Shown here piece by piece: positions 10,726 to 25,700 of a stretch of DNA of 64,000 nucleotides; position 1 is the stretch's first letter, and every line of letters begins with the position of its first letter. This DNA comes from Thysanoteuthis rhombus (Eukaryota > Mollusca > Cephalopoda > Oegopsida > Thysanoteuthidae), in NCBI GenBank assembly GCA_963457665.1, contig OY735231.1:38381906-38445905 (forward strand). Direction: 5' to 3'. The notes beneath the pieces were generated by a model, which saw only the letters and a list, made by a program, of their open reading frames with translations, had not been told where the DNA came from and did not search any database. The position numbers and the translations under genes were made by a program.

Positions 10726-13700
10726 CTGCAAAAAAAAAATCAAAAACATATTGACTTGTTCAAGTCAAAATGAATTTAGGAGAGAAAAGAAGAAAAAAAA
10801 AAAAAAAAACTGGTCTGGTTATTCATTCAATAGAAACCATTACATGAACGTCTTTTGGCAGCATGCCATGTTGGAGGTGATCAATTCAAATATTGGAAAA
10901 AGAAGCCATCAATAAATAAGTTACTTCTCTCACCTTTTGCCGGACAGCAATCGCTAAAATAGTCTGATTTTTCAAAAAGTAAGCATGAAAACTGCCGGGA
11001 AGAAACTAAGTGGCGATTTAGCATAAACTTACATTGAAAATTGAACTCCTTTCACCCCACTAAAAACTACTGTAGATGGGGTGGGGGATATATTTTTTTT
11101 AAACATATTTTTCTAGACATAGGGAGTAAATGTTTGAATTTTCTGCCCTCTAAAGCCATTGTAGCAGCCTGCATGCACAACTCATACATAGACAGCAAGC
11201 CATCCAGAATCACTTAAAAACAGAAGAAACCTTATGTTGACAGTTTTGTTAGCCTTCCGCGTGTATGTGATGGTCTCACAAACTATACCAAACCAGCCGT
11301 GGTTCTGGGTTAGTAAAAGAAGGCAACAAGTCGGAATTTCGTTTAACTGTTTTATATAGAGTATTGATTATCAATATCTCTGGAGACGGGAAATGCTTAT
11401 TCGCAGTTGAAAAGAGAGGAGGCCGATTTTCATCTAAGTCAAACTGATGACTGGTCTCTCATGTCTTCAAAAAACATATTAAGCCCCTATCTGGTCATCG
11501 AATCGGGAAGAGAACTTCTCTAAAAGTACTTGTTTTTGCAACCCAGGGATTTGACATTGAGAAATTGCAGGTAATTTTTAGGACATGGGGGGGGGACTCC
11601 TGGTCCCCATATGTCACAGTTTTGATTAACAGTTTCTAATTCTCAAAAAATTATTCGCAATGATTGGAGGTACAGAGTGACATAGAATAAAACAGAATCA
11701 GTAAATTAAGTTTGTGTTTTGGCCGAGACAAGTGATGTTCGCTTTGCACGAATGCCCTTTAGAAGCGCATGAATCCACTTCTACCTTCAGTTATGGGCAA
11801 ATAGTTGACGGGGTAGGTATTCAGGGGGATGGACACAAATATATATTCGGATTATACCTCAGCAAAGAATGATATCAATTTTTTTGTATGGGTACATCAA
11901 GTTGGGGTTACATAAAATAATTGTACTGCAACATTATCCTGTATTGACTCAAGTTTCAACTTTCAAACCCACTCACCCTAAGTGGGAATGTTTGATCTAG
12001 GACCCTCATGGTTGTTGCCCTATGCACCACAAAAAAGTCTACACGTTTAGCCATTAGCAACAAATTGAGCTGTTTTATCATATTTCAGCATTTTTTTAAA
12101 TAAATCCACATATTATTCCATTTTCATATTACTCTTTAAATCCAGCGCTTTACTACAATCATTAGAGCATGAATGAAATTCTATTTTACTACGTCAGTTA
12201 CACCCCTTAGAATGACAGAAGACATCTGCACATTGCTAATTATTATGTGTGGATTTTCCACTAGTATTTCTTTTGTATTAATTTCTGTCGCATTGCTGTT
12301 CACAATTCCCAGGTCGTCATACTTCTATTTAAAAATGAACACTACACATATTGACTAAATAGCAGACACAAACTTACTTAATGAAACAAGTAAATAAGAA
12401 GAAAGAAAGTAGTATTTAAATGTTTCCAAGTTTATATCTTCCAATCTTCTGACAACAATTGAAAAAATCTGTTTGTATGCACCGCGACTACTAAACAATT
12501 GGCAATTGTACAAAGTTGATCTTCGCCAGACATATTAGCCAGTATTGTAGTTGTTTGAATCAACAGTTCTAAAGAAATCTAATGAAAAATGAATAAAAAA
12601 TTCAGATCATAGATCTTTTATCTAAAATGATTGATCTAAATTTAGATACATATCAACTAATTTGACAAGACTGGAGAGAAGTAACTTAAATACTTCAAAG
12701 CCTTAGTTTCATATAACAAACGGAAAATTATTTTACAACTGTTAAGGTTGGCTGCTCGACTTACCATAAACATATACCTTTGGAGCAGGCACTGCCCTAG
12801 TTATAGTAAATTCCAAGAAGAATAGTCAGAATTGTTCTGTAGCCTGTAGCTGACCACAGACAACCAGTCTCAGAATATTTGTAGGCAAACCGATTCCCAA
12901 AAATGTATTTACAACAGATATTGCTACACTAACCCATAGATATCCGGCACAGAGGTTATTCACTCTGTTATTTCTGTTCCTAAAGCTAGTTTTTGTACAA
13001 AAACTAACCCGAGTAACAAAAAGATTTTTCATAAATCAAAAATAAATCACAATGGACAATTATACCCAAATTATTTTGATTCATAGAATCGGAAGTGTGT
13101 GCCAAAGGAAACATAGATATTGACCGCCAACTTATAGCATTTCTCAATCTCTTGGCCTCAGTATGTAATTAGAAGTGGTACCCGGTGTTGCCCAGGGGAA
13201 AATAACTTCAAATATGAAAGCACAGGTAAGCAGATATTTTATAGAGATTTTATAAAAGGGAGAAAAAGAAGTTTCTCTTCAATTTTGACACCTAGAAGAA
13301 AAAGAAATTCCCTCCTTCTATTTTGACTCCCGAAAGGGAAAAAGTTACCCCTAGTTTTTGATTATTAAAAAGGGAAAAAAGTTACACCTCACTTTTGACC
13401 CCTTAAAGAAAGAGTTCCCCACTCTCTCACTTTTGACTAGAACCTTTTTCTCCACAGCACAGACATTCTCTTTCTGTTTAGTAAGTATTTGCAATTTCTC
13501 TCTTACATAGAACATTCTCTTTCTCTCTCTCTCTCATATATGTATAAGCAATCTCTCCCTCTTTCATAGATTTTTTTTTCTAAAATATATTATATCGAAA
13601 CACTTACAAACACTTTCTATATCACAACTACATTATCATTGACATACACAAATTAAGTGTAGATTTTAGCATAATATTTACATTGTAAATTACCCCCCCC

Positions 13701-16700
13701 CCCAAAAAAAATATGGTAGAGTAGGAATTTTTTTTTTCTTTTTCCATTGCCTGTGTTTGATCCCGAGCTTGAGTAAATATCCATGCAAAAAAAAAAACAA
13801 ATCCCTAGGGCTACTTTCTTCCTTGCCAGGCAAAACTTGCAAGGTATACTAGATCCTGAGTAATGATTACTTGAAAATGACTTCCCGGAAATACCAATGA
13901 AATTTAGATCCCAATTTGACATCTTTTTCTGAAAAATGATATTTTCTAGAGATAGGCTTATAACATTTTCAAGATCTACATGAAAAGCTGACCCTGACAA
14001 CAAATTTTCAGTGTAGTAAAACTGGCTGTTATGGAATGGTGGTTAGTTGAAAATAAAAGAAATAATCAAGTTGCCGTCATACAGAACAGAGTAGTCCTTT
14101 TCCTTGGATCCGTAGTAACTGAATGAGTAAAGATACTGAGCTGGAATTTTACAAGACTTCATACCAGACCCCAAAGAACCTATGACCAGAGTAGAAGCAG
14201 AATCGGAGATGGTTGAGCACTCCCCCCCCCACCCCACCCCAATTGATCTACTTGACATGGAATGATCCTCAACTTTTCTGAAATTACAACGTTTTACAAT
14301 CAAATATCCCACTTTCACTGCTTTGTCAGGTTGCGACTGACAAAACTTGGTGGGTGGAAGATGTTCAAAACCCCACTCTAGGTAGGGTGGGGATGTTAAA
14401 GTGATCCTTCAACAGAAAGAGAAGCCAGTTTTCTATCATGAACCGATTCAAAATTAAACTAAGCTAATTGAGCCAATCTGTTTGAGAATAATGACAACAA
14501 ATGGTAGTTGTTTACTGTCTTCGTAACAAGAGTTACTATGGTGATTAATGCACTCTACCTGACTGCACCTCAACACACATCACTGGCACCTGCTCTTTCT
14601 TATCTAATTGAGGTAGATTCTAGGGAAGGCAAGCTACCAGCAGGTAGAAAAAGCCAGAGAGAGAGAGAGAGTGACTCCATTCTCTCTAGAAGGAACAAGG
14701 TCTTCTTGGTTGGCAGCTTTTTTTAGAACCACTATCAAATATGGATTGAGGCAGAGAGAGACGCCAACAGCATTATTCTGGTGACGGCAAGAGAGAGGCT
14801 TTCTGTTTGGTAAACGTATCAGTTTACAAAATATTTGCTGCTGTCAGTCAGTGGAGTTAGAAGAAATGTGAAAAAAGAAAAAAAAAGATGTCCCACCTGA
14901 GAGGCTAGGCATCACCATTCAGGCCACAATAGAACAGATGGGGAATTACACAGACATTAAATACATTAGTGTCAACAAGCTAATATTTAATGTTCATTTG
15001 ACTAGTTTCTATAAAATAGGCTGAGAGGCAAGAGCATTGTAATCTCTAATCAGTGGGGGTGCAGAACCAGGACAAGTAGAGTGGAAAAGACAAGCTTAGT
15101 GCCTCAAGATTCTTTTATTTTTTATCTTATTATTATCATCATAATTGTGCATGTTACCCACATCTCCTTCTCTAAACTGACTAAATAAACCCGCAGAACA
15201 CCTGAGGAATTCAACAATGTATCCATGCCATAGTAATTAATTCAAGAAATATTACATCTATAAATCATAAAAAAGGAATTTACATGCAGGGATAATTGAC
15301 GTTTTGGAAACAGGTCTCGATTTTGCATAGTGCCTGATTAAGACATGAGCTTTAGGGGCCCGTCCCTGAGCCCTAGCAAGAGTAGAAAACGAAAGCTTAG
15401 TAGTTCAAAGTTCAATTTTTTTTATGTTTATTACTATTATTATCATTATCATCATCATCATTATTATTATTATTATGCACAAGTTTACCTGTGCCATCAA
15501 AAATGCCAGTATATATGAAATATATGGATATGCAGAATGCAATTTATATATGTAGGTAATAGTAAGTAGCGTTCTGTTTACCACAAACAGGCTTTTTTAA
15601 TTTTTAGTTTTTCATTTTATTACTTTTTATACATTATTGTTCTTTAAATTCAGTATTTTTAATACATCATCAGAGCATGAAATTCTATTTTACTTTGTCA
15701 GTCGCATACCTCAGCATTACAAAGTACAAAAACTCATTGCTAATTATCATATGTGTGGATAATTGTGCACGTTACCCACATGTCCTCGTTACTCTAAAAT
15801 AACTAAATAAACCCCCTTGGACAAACAGGAATTTAATACATCAGTTATAAAGTTCAAGAAATATAACATCTATAAATCATGAAAAAAAACTTGCATGCAG
15901 AAATGAATGATGTTTTGTAGACAGATCTTAATTTTGTCTGATTAAGGCATGAGCTTTAAGGGTTGCAGCCCAGGGGTCCCTACCAGCTGGAGAGCTCCCA
16001 GTAGTTAAATGAGAAGTTATTTCTTTTGTGAATGCCGAATCAAAGTATAATTACTCAAGATTATCTACTTTAAAAAGGGTTCAATTATATATTTGTAATA
16101 AACATACTGTGCCAAAAAGAAACACTATAATATATATACACATCACATGTCAGTTGGTGACATCAAAGACTTAATAAAACAGACTTGTTCTCATGGCAAT
16201 TGTAAACCATGTTCTCGAGGGATCCAGTTAATAATCCTGAATTACACTTACCCATACACCATTTCACCATATTTTTACATTCATTTTTTTTTGTAAATAC
16301 CAAATCAAATTCTTTTCTTTTCTTCATAAATCATTAAGTATTTTACCAAATCATAAATACTAAATCTTCAACAGTCCTTTTTTTCCCAATAAATCAAGAA
16401 CAATGAACATACGATATAATTTACTAAACCATAAATACAAAATCTACAATCTCCATTGCACTAATTTTGGTTTTTGTATATGATGAAATATCAAGGAAAA
16501 GCATGTTTGATTACTCAAAATTATTTTCCTTTCTTCTTAAAGCAAATTAACAAAAAAGGAAAAAAAATTCTGCCCACTATCAACATTCAGGATATTGATT
16601 TCTACCAGTACTCAAGAATTTACAATTTACTAACAGTTTGAAGAAATTTGATTCGATGAAATTTCACAAAGCCAATATTAGAATTTTAATTGTTGTTAGC

Positions 16701-19700
16701 CTTATGAAAATAAAGTCAATTTTTCTTCAACTTTTTTTTTCAATTGTTACTGAGGGTTTGACAGTACCTCAGCTCAGGGGGCTTACAATATCTTAATCTA
16801 GCATTGATTTTGCATCTTGCATTTTTTCAACTGGATTTTCTGCTTGGGTCATTGCATATTTTTAGTTTATCAATTTGCATACATGTATCAAACATTTTGC
16901 TTCTTACGGGTAACCCGTTTTTATCATTAAATGGCATTAGGAGAGTTTAGTTCAAACTAACTTCATTTGAAAAGATCACTTTTGATTGCATTGTAACAGC
17001 TGTCATATCAGCATGATTTTTTTCTCTTTCAATTTGTCAAAATATATAGATTTATAAAATCTAACATTAAAAGAAAATAAGAAGAAAATAAGCAACATTT
17101 TAGGTAAATAATGCTTTTTTTTAGTTTAGGAAAGTTAAATGTAACTGAAATGCAAAAAATGATCAAAGATTTAAAAAGTTACATGATGCTCATCAGACAG
17201 ACCAGTAAAGATTGACAACAATTAAATAATTAGATTACAGGGAAATAATCAACATTACAGGTCTGGTTAGTCACTCAATAGAAACTGTCATATGATCAGC
17301 ATCTTTTGTCAACATACCATGATCAATTAAAATGTTAGAAAAAAGGTGTGATCAATGAATGAGTCACAAAAAAAGGCATGAACACAAACTAAGGGATATA
17401 CTATAAACTTAGATTGCAAGTTGACCAACCCCCCAACAAACTAAATAAAAAAGACTGAATTTTCAAAAAAACAAGCATGAATGCTGGCAGACAGAGATTA
17501 AGGGACCAATTTAGCATACACTTACATTGTAAATTGACCCCCCCCCCCAAAAAACTTTTTTTTTTTTAAAAACATTAAAAAAAAAGTTCTTTCCGGGCAT
17601 AATATGGAAAAAAATTTTAATTTTCAGACCTGTAGCTTAATTGGTGCAGCCTGTATGCGCAATAAATGCATACATGGCCAGCCAGACTGACAGACAGACT
17701 CGCTTGAAAACTGAAGAAACCTATGTTGAATGTTTTGGTTGACAGTTTCTAAATAGAATAGAAGAAAATACCAGTCAAAAATTGGGAAACAATGGAAGTT
17801 TGGTCTAAATGTTAACTCGATTTTCTGCCAACCATAGGATTATTGTAGCTAAGTTGGTGTGAGCAGCTGGTACATTTGACCAGGCCTCCCTGAGGCAAAA
17901 GGAACAGGTTCAAGTTTCACTGATAGATCATTTTTTATTCCCTGCGTTGTTCACTCACTCCCTTAAGACTAATCGCTTGAGTAAGTTGTGATAAAAAGAA
18001 ATTAAAAATCAAGAAAATTTACCCGTCAAAATTAAATATCAATCCCGGTTATTCATGCAATAGAAACAATAACATCACTATTGTCTTTTGGCAGTCAGCC
18101 TTGTTGGGGATGATCAATTGAAAAATTGAAAACAATGGATGATAAATCAATTACTTCTCTCGTCTTTTGCATAGTGATGATCACGTCCAAATTTTTAAAA
18201 GACAAGCATGAATGCTGCCAAACAAAAACTAAGGGATCAATTTAGCATAAACTTACATTACAAATTGAATCCCCTGCCAAAAATATATTTGGAGGTAAAT
18301 CTTCAAAAAAGAACAAAATGTTTTTTTTCTAGACATAATACGGAGTAAAACGTTTAAATTTTCAAGTCTGTAGCTCCATTGATGTGACCTGTATGCACAA
18401 CATACATATAGCCAGCCAGACAAGCTTAAAAACTGAAGTGACTTATGTTGGCATTTTCATAATAACGGTTGAAATGAGAACAATGCTCATGGATTGCGGA
18501 TAAAATAAATAAAGAGTCAGGTTCAAAATTCCCAGGTTTCTAATTACGACAAACACTTGAAGGCCAAATGGTACAACAGCTGTAAGACTATAACAACCAA
18601 GATGAGGATAATAGTTTGAATAGATTAGTGCACAATAATAATTCCTCATCTCAAAAATTCAGATAGAAATAATCAAACTGTGATATAACGCAAAAAATAA
18701 CAAAAAAAAAATAGAGAGAAACTCAAAGATATACATAGTAATTATAAATACTAGTGCCTGTTCCAAAGGGGTGAGGCATAAATATCATATAAAATAATTT
18801 TCCATTCGTCATACGAAACTACAGTTAGGAAGTAATTCAGATACTGCTTGACAGTGTTGCCAATTTAGATATTTTATACCTAGATTCAGATATTTTATAC
18901 CTGAATCTAGCTATCTCTAATCTAATTTTAGATAATTCTAAATCTTCTATTTATTCATATTAGATTTCTGGAGAACTGCTGATCAAAAAACATCAAACTT
19001 CAAACTGCACTGCCTCATATGCTGACTAATATATCAGGCAATTGTCCACTTAATACAATAGTCAGTTGTTGAGTGATCACAATGCATACACATCCACACC
19101 CACACACAAATCCCTTCAATTGCATTCAGATAGAATCAAATAACCAAAACTTTCAGTTACTATTTGCTTTCATTTCTACAAACTTTGGTAATGATTAAAT
19201 TTCTGACTAAAGCAAAGAAACTCGAAGTAAGAGAGAAAAACACTTTTAATTCATACTGTAGCATATTGGCCAACTATTGTACTGAATATTACTATTGTTT
19301 AACTTCTGTTCCTTGATATCGACACAGACCCCATAAAGGTAGATCACCAGACAGATGGGAAGGGGGTCTTGATCCCCCAGCCTCCCTGCTTGATATCTTA
19401 GGTGTCTAGATACAGAAATTTTGTTGATAAAAAACTTACATAATCATAGAATCATCTTAGTAACATTGATGTCAATTTGTTTATCTGTTCAATGTATTCA
19501 TTAGTGAAAATATGTTTTTCCATTTGGACCCCCCCGGCAGAAAAAAAATTATGAGATAAAGAGATAGAAAACAATCAAATGGTGAAACCCAACACTCAGC
19601 TGCAAAGATATTCAAATCAATCCTTTCCAAAAAAGTCAAGAGCAAAATAACAATAGAAAAACAAAATCTTTTCTGAGATCAAAAATATTTCAATTATCAA

Positions 19701-22700
19701 ATATTTATTTGCAGAGTTATCTCATATGTTCTTATCACTTGAACACCTGAGAGTGTCGTCTCGAAGACAGAGGTTGTGTATGAACTTCAAGTCCACACAA
19801 ATTTTTTAAAAAGATTCAATCATTATGTACAGCTATGTACAGAAGAGACAATGATGAACACCAATTACACTTGTTCAAAACTGAAGACACACCAGTTTGT
19901 CCCCAAATAACTCAGTGGCACTAACAGAGAGACCCTCAGTCATCTGTTTAGCATACTGCGAGTAATCAAAGGGAGGTAACTCTAAAAATACTAATAGCTG
20001 CTCAGTGCTTCTGTGTCTGATTTACGAAGCTTAGCTTACTAACAAGCTTTTCTCTCATCTTATTGCTTTTTTATCGCAACATTCATGTACTTACATTCTG
20101 CAACAGTTTTCAGGTAAACACCATGAACTAGAAATGAAGAAGTACTTACTTAAAAACTGCCTCGGAATGTGATGTCAAAGAAAGATGGAGGGAAAATACT
20201 CGAATATCAATAGCGGAAATCCTTTACACTTTTATTTTGATTGGATGAAGCACAATAAATCCTTATTTCTAAATTCAGTGATTACTCTTTATTTTCATTT
20301 TAATTTGAGTTGCAATAAAAAGCATCCATTAAATCAAGGTGAAACTGAAAAATAGTCAACAAAATATAATAACGAAAATACTTCATCTAAGATATTCCGA
20401 CAACTTCAGTTTAACATCATTTTAGCACAAGGTCACAAGTACAGAGCACCCAGTGATGATAAGATCTGTGAGACTAGCTTTTTAACCATTATTCTACACT
20501 TGAGCAGCCATCTTCAGTCAGATGTAGTTATTTACTGAGTTTAGCTTAGTTTTGGTAGAGGAGACTGGTGATGGTTGCAACAAGTCTTATTCCTCTAATT
20601 GGAAACATGCTAGAGTAATGATACTGCACATACACAGTTTGGCCCCCATCCCCACCAGGATGAAAGAAGACACCTGCTTCAACATCTGCTTCAGCATTTA
20701 TTGAAAAATAACTTGTGAAGGTAAGTAATTTTTTTCCATGAGCTGTATTTTTGTCATAATGTCCTGACTGTCAGCATGAATTAATCAAAACTTACTTAGT
20801 TTGATTCTTTATTTTGTTGACTTCTAAGTAACATAGTTAGCATGTGTCAAAGTCAGTGTGTCTAGCTAGCAAATGGTGTTCTGTGATAGCTGATAGGGTT
20901 AGGGATTTGCAACAACATTTTAGGATGTATGTGTTTTTAAAAATTAGTAATTTTCCAGTTTTAAGAAGCTTATTAGCTGTGTTGTTTTCGGATGCCTGTG
21001 AACCTTTCTGAAAACCCAAGGACACAGTGCATATACACTGACAGTTCTGTACAATAAATGAATATTTAACAAAAGTTTCTTGCACTGCAAATTGTTCCAT
21101 TCTTCCTGTCCAACACTCAAACATAGAGAGATTGAATAACATCTGCAACATCTGTACTTACTCAAGGTAGACTTATGTTCTATGCATAAACAAACAAAAT
21201 TCAATAACTGTTATTTGATAAACAAAGGAATAATACTGTAATATTATAATAAAATGACATATATTTTCAGAATACTATGCTTATTGAGACAAAAAGCAAA
21301 AGTTGATTGGTGAAATATGTATTTTCAACATGTTGCAACAATCCCCAGGGTTCAGGTCAATTGCAACATCTGACTTATTCCATTCAAACAAATATTGTTA
21401 ATGATATATCATTTGTCATCATTAGTCTTCTTACATCTGTCATTGGATTCTCCAGGATTTGCCAGGCCTCTCTATCATGGGCCAATACTCCGAACTTGTT
21501 CAGTTTGTCTCACTATTTTGTATTCTGCCTGCCTTATTATGATCTCTGGGGATCCATGTTATGAGTCGTGATGTCCAGCAGTTGTTTGCCATTCTTGGAG
21601 AAAAGACCAGCCCATTGCCATTTGAGTTTCCTAATAGATTCTATGATGTCTTGGACTCCAGTTTCTTCCCCAATAAATTGACCTCCATGTGATGTTAGCA
21701 TGATTCTTCCATGCGCACATTGCATGGTTCCCAGTAGAGGGTCAGTATTTTGGTTAGGTTCCATGTTTCAGCTCCATAGGTGACTATCAGGAGGTGGCAT
21801 TTGTTGCATATCCTTCTTTTTAGGACTAATGGGATTTTCTTGTTCTTGAAATCTGAACTTGTTTTACTGAAGACTTGCCATCCTAGAGTGATTTTCATAT
21901 GATTTCTTCTTCTTCTTTTGAGAATTTCATAGAGATTCATAGTCTTCAGAAGACAAAGTGGTCCACTTTATCCAGCCTTGTGATTTCAATTTTGATTGTT
22001 GTGTTTATTTTCAACGTTTGTTACACATGAACTTTGTTCCGCTTAAGTTCATGTGAAGGCCAACTTTCTTGCTTTCTTCTTCAGTTTGTCTAGCATTAGT
22101 TGGAGGTCCTGGAGGTTCTCTGCAAAAAGGACAATTTCACCAGCAAATCTCAAGTTGTTCAAGTATTCACCATCTACTCTGATTCCTTTTTTTTTTCCCA
22201 GTCTAGGTTTCAGAAGATCATCTTGAGGCAAGCTGTAAAGACTTGGGTGAGCTGGTATCACCTTGTCTCACTCCTTTTTGGAGCTGAAAGGGCTGAGTAT
22301 TTATGTAGCCTGATAAAGGAGTTGCTATGACAGTATATATGTTGCAATACTCTGACATATACAGGATGTACACCTTGTAGAGCAATCTTTAAATGGTATG
22401 GGCAGTTAGTACGCAGATGTGTTTAATACATATGAAGTTGGTTGGTTTTGTCCAAATGGTCTCTGAGTAACTGAGAGGAATGCAAAAAGTGTTGCAACCT
22501 GTCTTCCTTACTATTTGGCCTCAAGTATGGGACAAACTATCCAGATCAGGGTTACTATTCAATTGTAGCAACCCGCAAGATGAAGTTGCCAACCATTGGT
22601 CCTTTACAAGGTACTCAGCTTGGCTTAGTATGCTACAAGGCTAAATAGAGGTCTGTGATTGATGGTAGGAAGACTGTGATGCACCAATTTTACAGGAGTG

Positions 22701-25700
22701 GAAGGTCTACATGCTCGCTTGCCTCAATAATTAACATCTGAAATGCAAGCTTTTACTTACGCCTGCACATTAACCAAACACTCACCCATTCATGTTAGAA
22801 ATATTGATTGAAGTAGGGGCAGGGCAATTTACAATGTGTGTTTATGTTAGATTAATCCCTTAGTTTTTATCCAGCAGTATTCACACATTTCTTTTTTTAT
22901 TGTTGCTGTTGTTCAAAATTTGGTCTTTTTCTATTGATTGCAACCTAATAAAAGACATTTCATTTATTTATTGATCACCTCTTTTCTCATGCTGCCAATA
23001 GATGTTGGTCCCGTGACAGTTCTTATTAAGCGACTAACCAGACATGAACTTTTAATTTTCAAATACTAATGTGCAAAATAAACATGCTCCGGGGTCCTAT
23101 TAGTAACCACAATAATTTGGTAGCCATAGCTCTAACCATTCTTGTATTATGCTAAACAGTCGCATGGATAAACATTTTGTGAAATAATGGAATGCAACAC
23201 AGCTGGGCACAAAATGAGTGATCTACTCAGCATGAATTTTCATTGTAAATTGAACCTACCCCCAAAAAGCTTATTTGGGGTGAATTTTCAAAAAGAAACT
23301 CGCTAAAACCTGCTCTAGGGCCCCATAACCACTAAAAATTTGGTTGCAAAAGCTCTGGCCATTCCTGAGTTTTGCGATCGCAGAAGGACGGGCATTAGGT
23401 GAATTATACTAATGTAGGATTTGACTGATACATAGTCAATGTCTTACTTTAATCGGCAATAAATCAAGCATTACTTCATATTTGATGACGTCGAATAAAA
23501 AAAAATAATGTAGTGAACACTAAAAATAAAGTGATCGTTAAGATTCGATGAAAAATAGTTAGTTTTATCATAACTAAACTGCACAAAAAAATTAATAACA
23601 AACGCAATAAATGAAAAATAGATTTTTAACACTAAATCAATCAGTACATTCCCAAGGTAAATTGTGATGTTCCCATAGAAAGGCGACGGACAGCTTGATT
23701 TGCCAAAGTTTCCTGGGAATAATTATTTCGCTTCCCAGCCATGGAGGGTAATTTTTAGGTGTACGGGTTAGCTATAAAATGGCCACTTCCCTTTAATTTT
23801 AGCAATGAAAATAGCTGTTAAGAAAATATATAGATTCGTCTTGAGTTCAACGGCATTATATCGAAAAATAATAAATCTATTCCAAATAAAAGAAACAAAA
23901 CAATCTAACTTACTTTATTTCAATCATATAACGTTTGAAAACAAAAAAGTATTGCTGATGGTTCTAACAACATATTAATCGGCTATTAAGATTATAATAA
24001 GATTAAAAGGTAGGTTTTTTTGGAGTACTTTGTTACTATAATTGGCAATCCTTGCAATAACGCATCAGGGCCCCGGACATTTTGAATAAGCTATTTTTGA
24101 ATCGGCCAGTTTGAATGGCTAATGGTGGCTAAATTTTCCTTTGCTGCTGCTGCTAAGTTATTATGGAACAAATGAAAGCACAAAACTTGAACATTTAATA
24201 CAGTTTCAAAATGAGACTATTTTATTAAATCTTATCATAGAGGATAATACTAGATTTTAGGGTAAGTGTTTCAGTGTTTAGGGTTTGGGTTGCAATTTAC
24301 AACAATTGTAACTCTAAAATGAATAAACGATTGAAATCAATATCGTAAAATTCATTTTTCTAACAGTATTTCTTTACATGAACTCATGTAAACAAGTAAA
24401 CTGTCTCCTATTTGTTCCAAATTGTCATAAATTTAAAATCTCAAACCTACCAAATTTTAGCAAAGTTTGTTTCAAAACTAGCCACTTCTAGTCATTCAAA
24501 ATAGCCGAGGCTTGGTGCGCTATTGCAAGGATTGTCCTATAAACTCACCTAGACAAGAAGGAAGCACCCGTTAAATATGTTGAAGAAATAACATTATTTA
24601 TGTGTTTTTAATCCATTAAGGGGGTTCGTGCGAACACACACAAGTGGACCCATGCGAATCCCCCAAAAACATTGATGAAAAAAAAAAAAAAAAAAAATTA
24701 TCGAGGAAGCTTCGAAGCCCCCCGTACAACAGACTGGAAAGTAATGGTCCAGTTTACCATTAATTACAGTTACATCGTAAATAAAATCCCCTCTCGTAAC
24801 ATCAAGAAAGTATTTTTCTAAAGATTAACAAATTCCAGGAAGACTGGTAGGGTCTAATCTATCAAAAGCACACAAAAAAAATACTGGCTTAGAAAAATTA
24901 AGCCAGTATTTTCTATATTTCTGATAGAAAACGTTTTTCGGACTTCGTTAATGCAATGGATGTAAATATTGACCAAAAAAAGTATCAAATGTTATCATCA
25001 GATGAACTCATCAAATGGAAGTTAATTAGGAAATGTTGGTAAATTTATTTAAAGATACTTGAATTAAATTGTTAATAACACTGTGATCGAAACTGAAGAC
25101 CTACTTCTGACTGGAGACTGGACCAAGGCCAAACTATTTAGAACCAAAATTAACTTCTACTCGTAAAAAGGATCCTTATTCAAATTCAGACTGCAGATTT
25201 AATACAAACTGTTTGAATAAAAATAGAAAAAATAAGTCAACCGAATGACGTGGGGAAATAAAATCGACGACAGCTTATGAGTAAAAATCGTAAATTACGA
25301 AAACTTGAAACATTTTCGGCAATATTGTCTTAATTGTATTATAGATGTTTCAACAACTATGCATACAGAATTTCTTTGGGAAACAAATAATTGGAAAAGA
25401 AATTAAACTGACACTTTCTTTCTCTAGGAATCGCGTAAAAAATGACTAATCAATATTGTGAAATCATAAAAGATTGTATTTTTTGTTGTAAATATTTTTG
25501 TATCTCGCATCTAGCCTAAAATTATTTGAAAAGTATGATTCATTACTTAATCAATTTTGACGCCTTTTTTTACTTTCATCTTAATTTTTAATTGTTTTTT
25601 TTTAATCACAACATTTTGACCCTTGGCTGAAGAGGAAGGTAAAAGTAATCAAAATAATAGAATATTGGGTTACAATACTTCATCTAATGATAAGAATAAA

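Noticed and set aside
14901-14930. Minus-strand ATGCCTAGC as a SNAG start for the zinc-finger gene
   Set aside because: It reads MPSLSG, lacks the Phe and Lys positions, and has no suitable donor.
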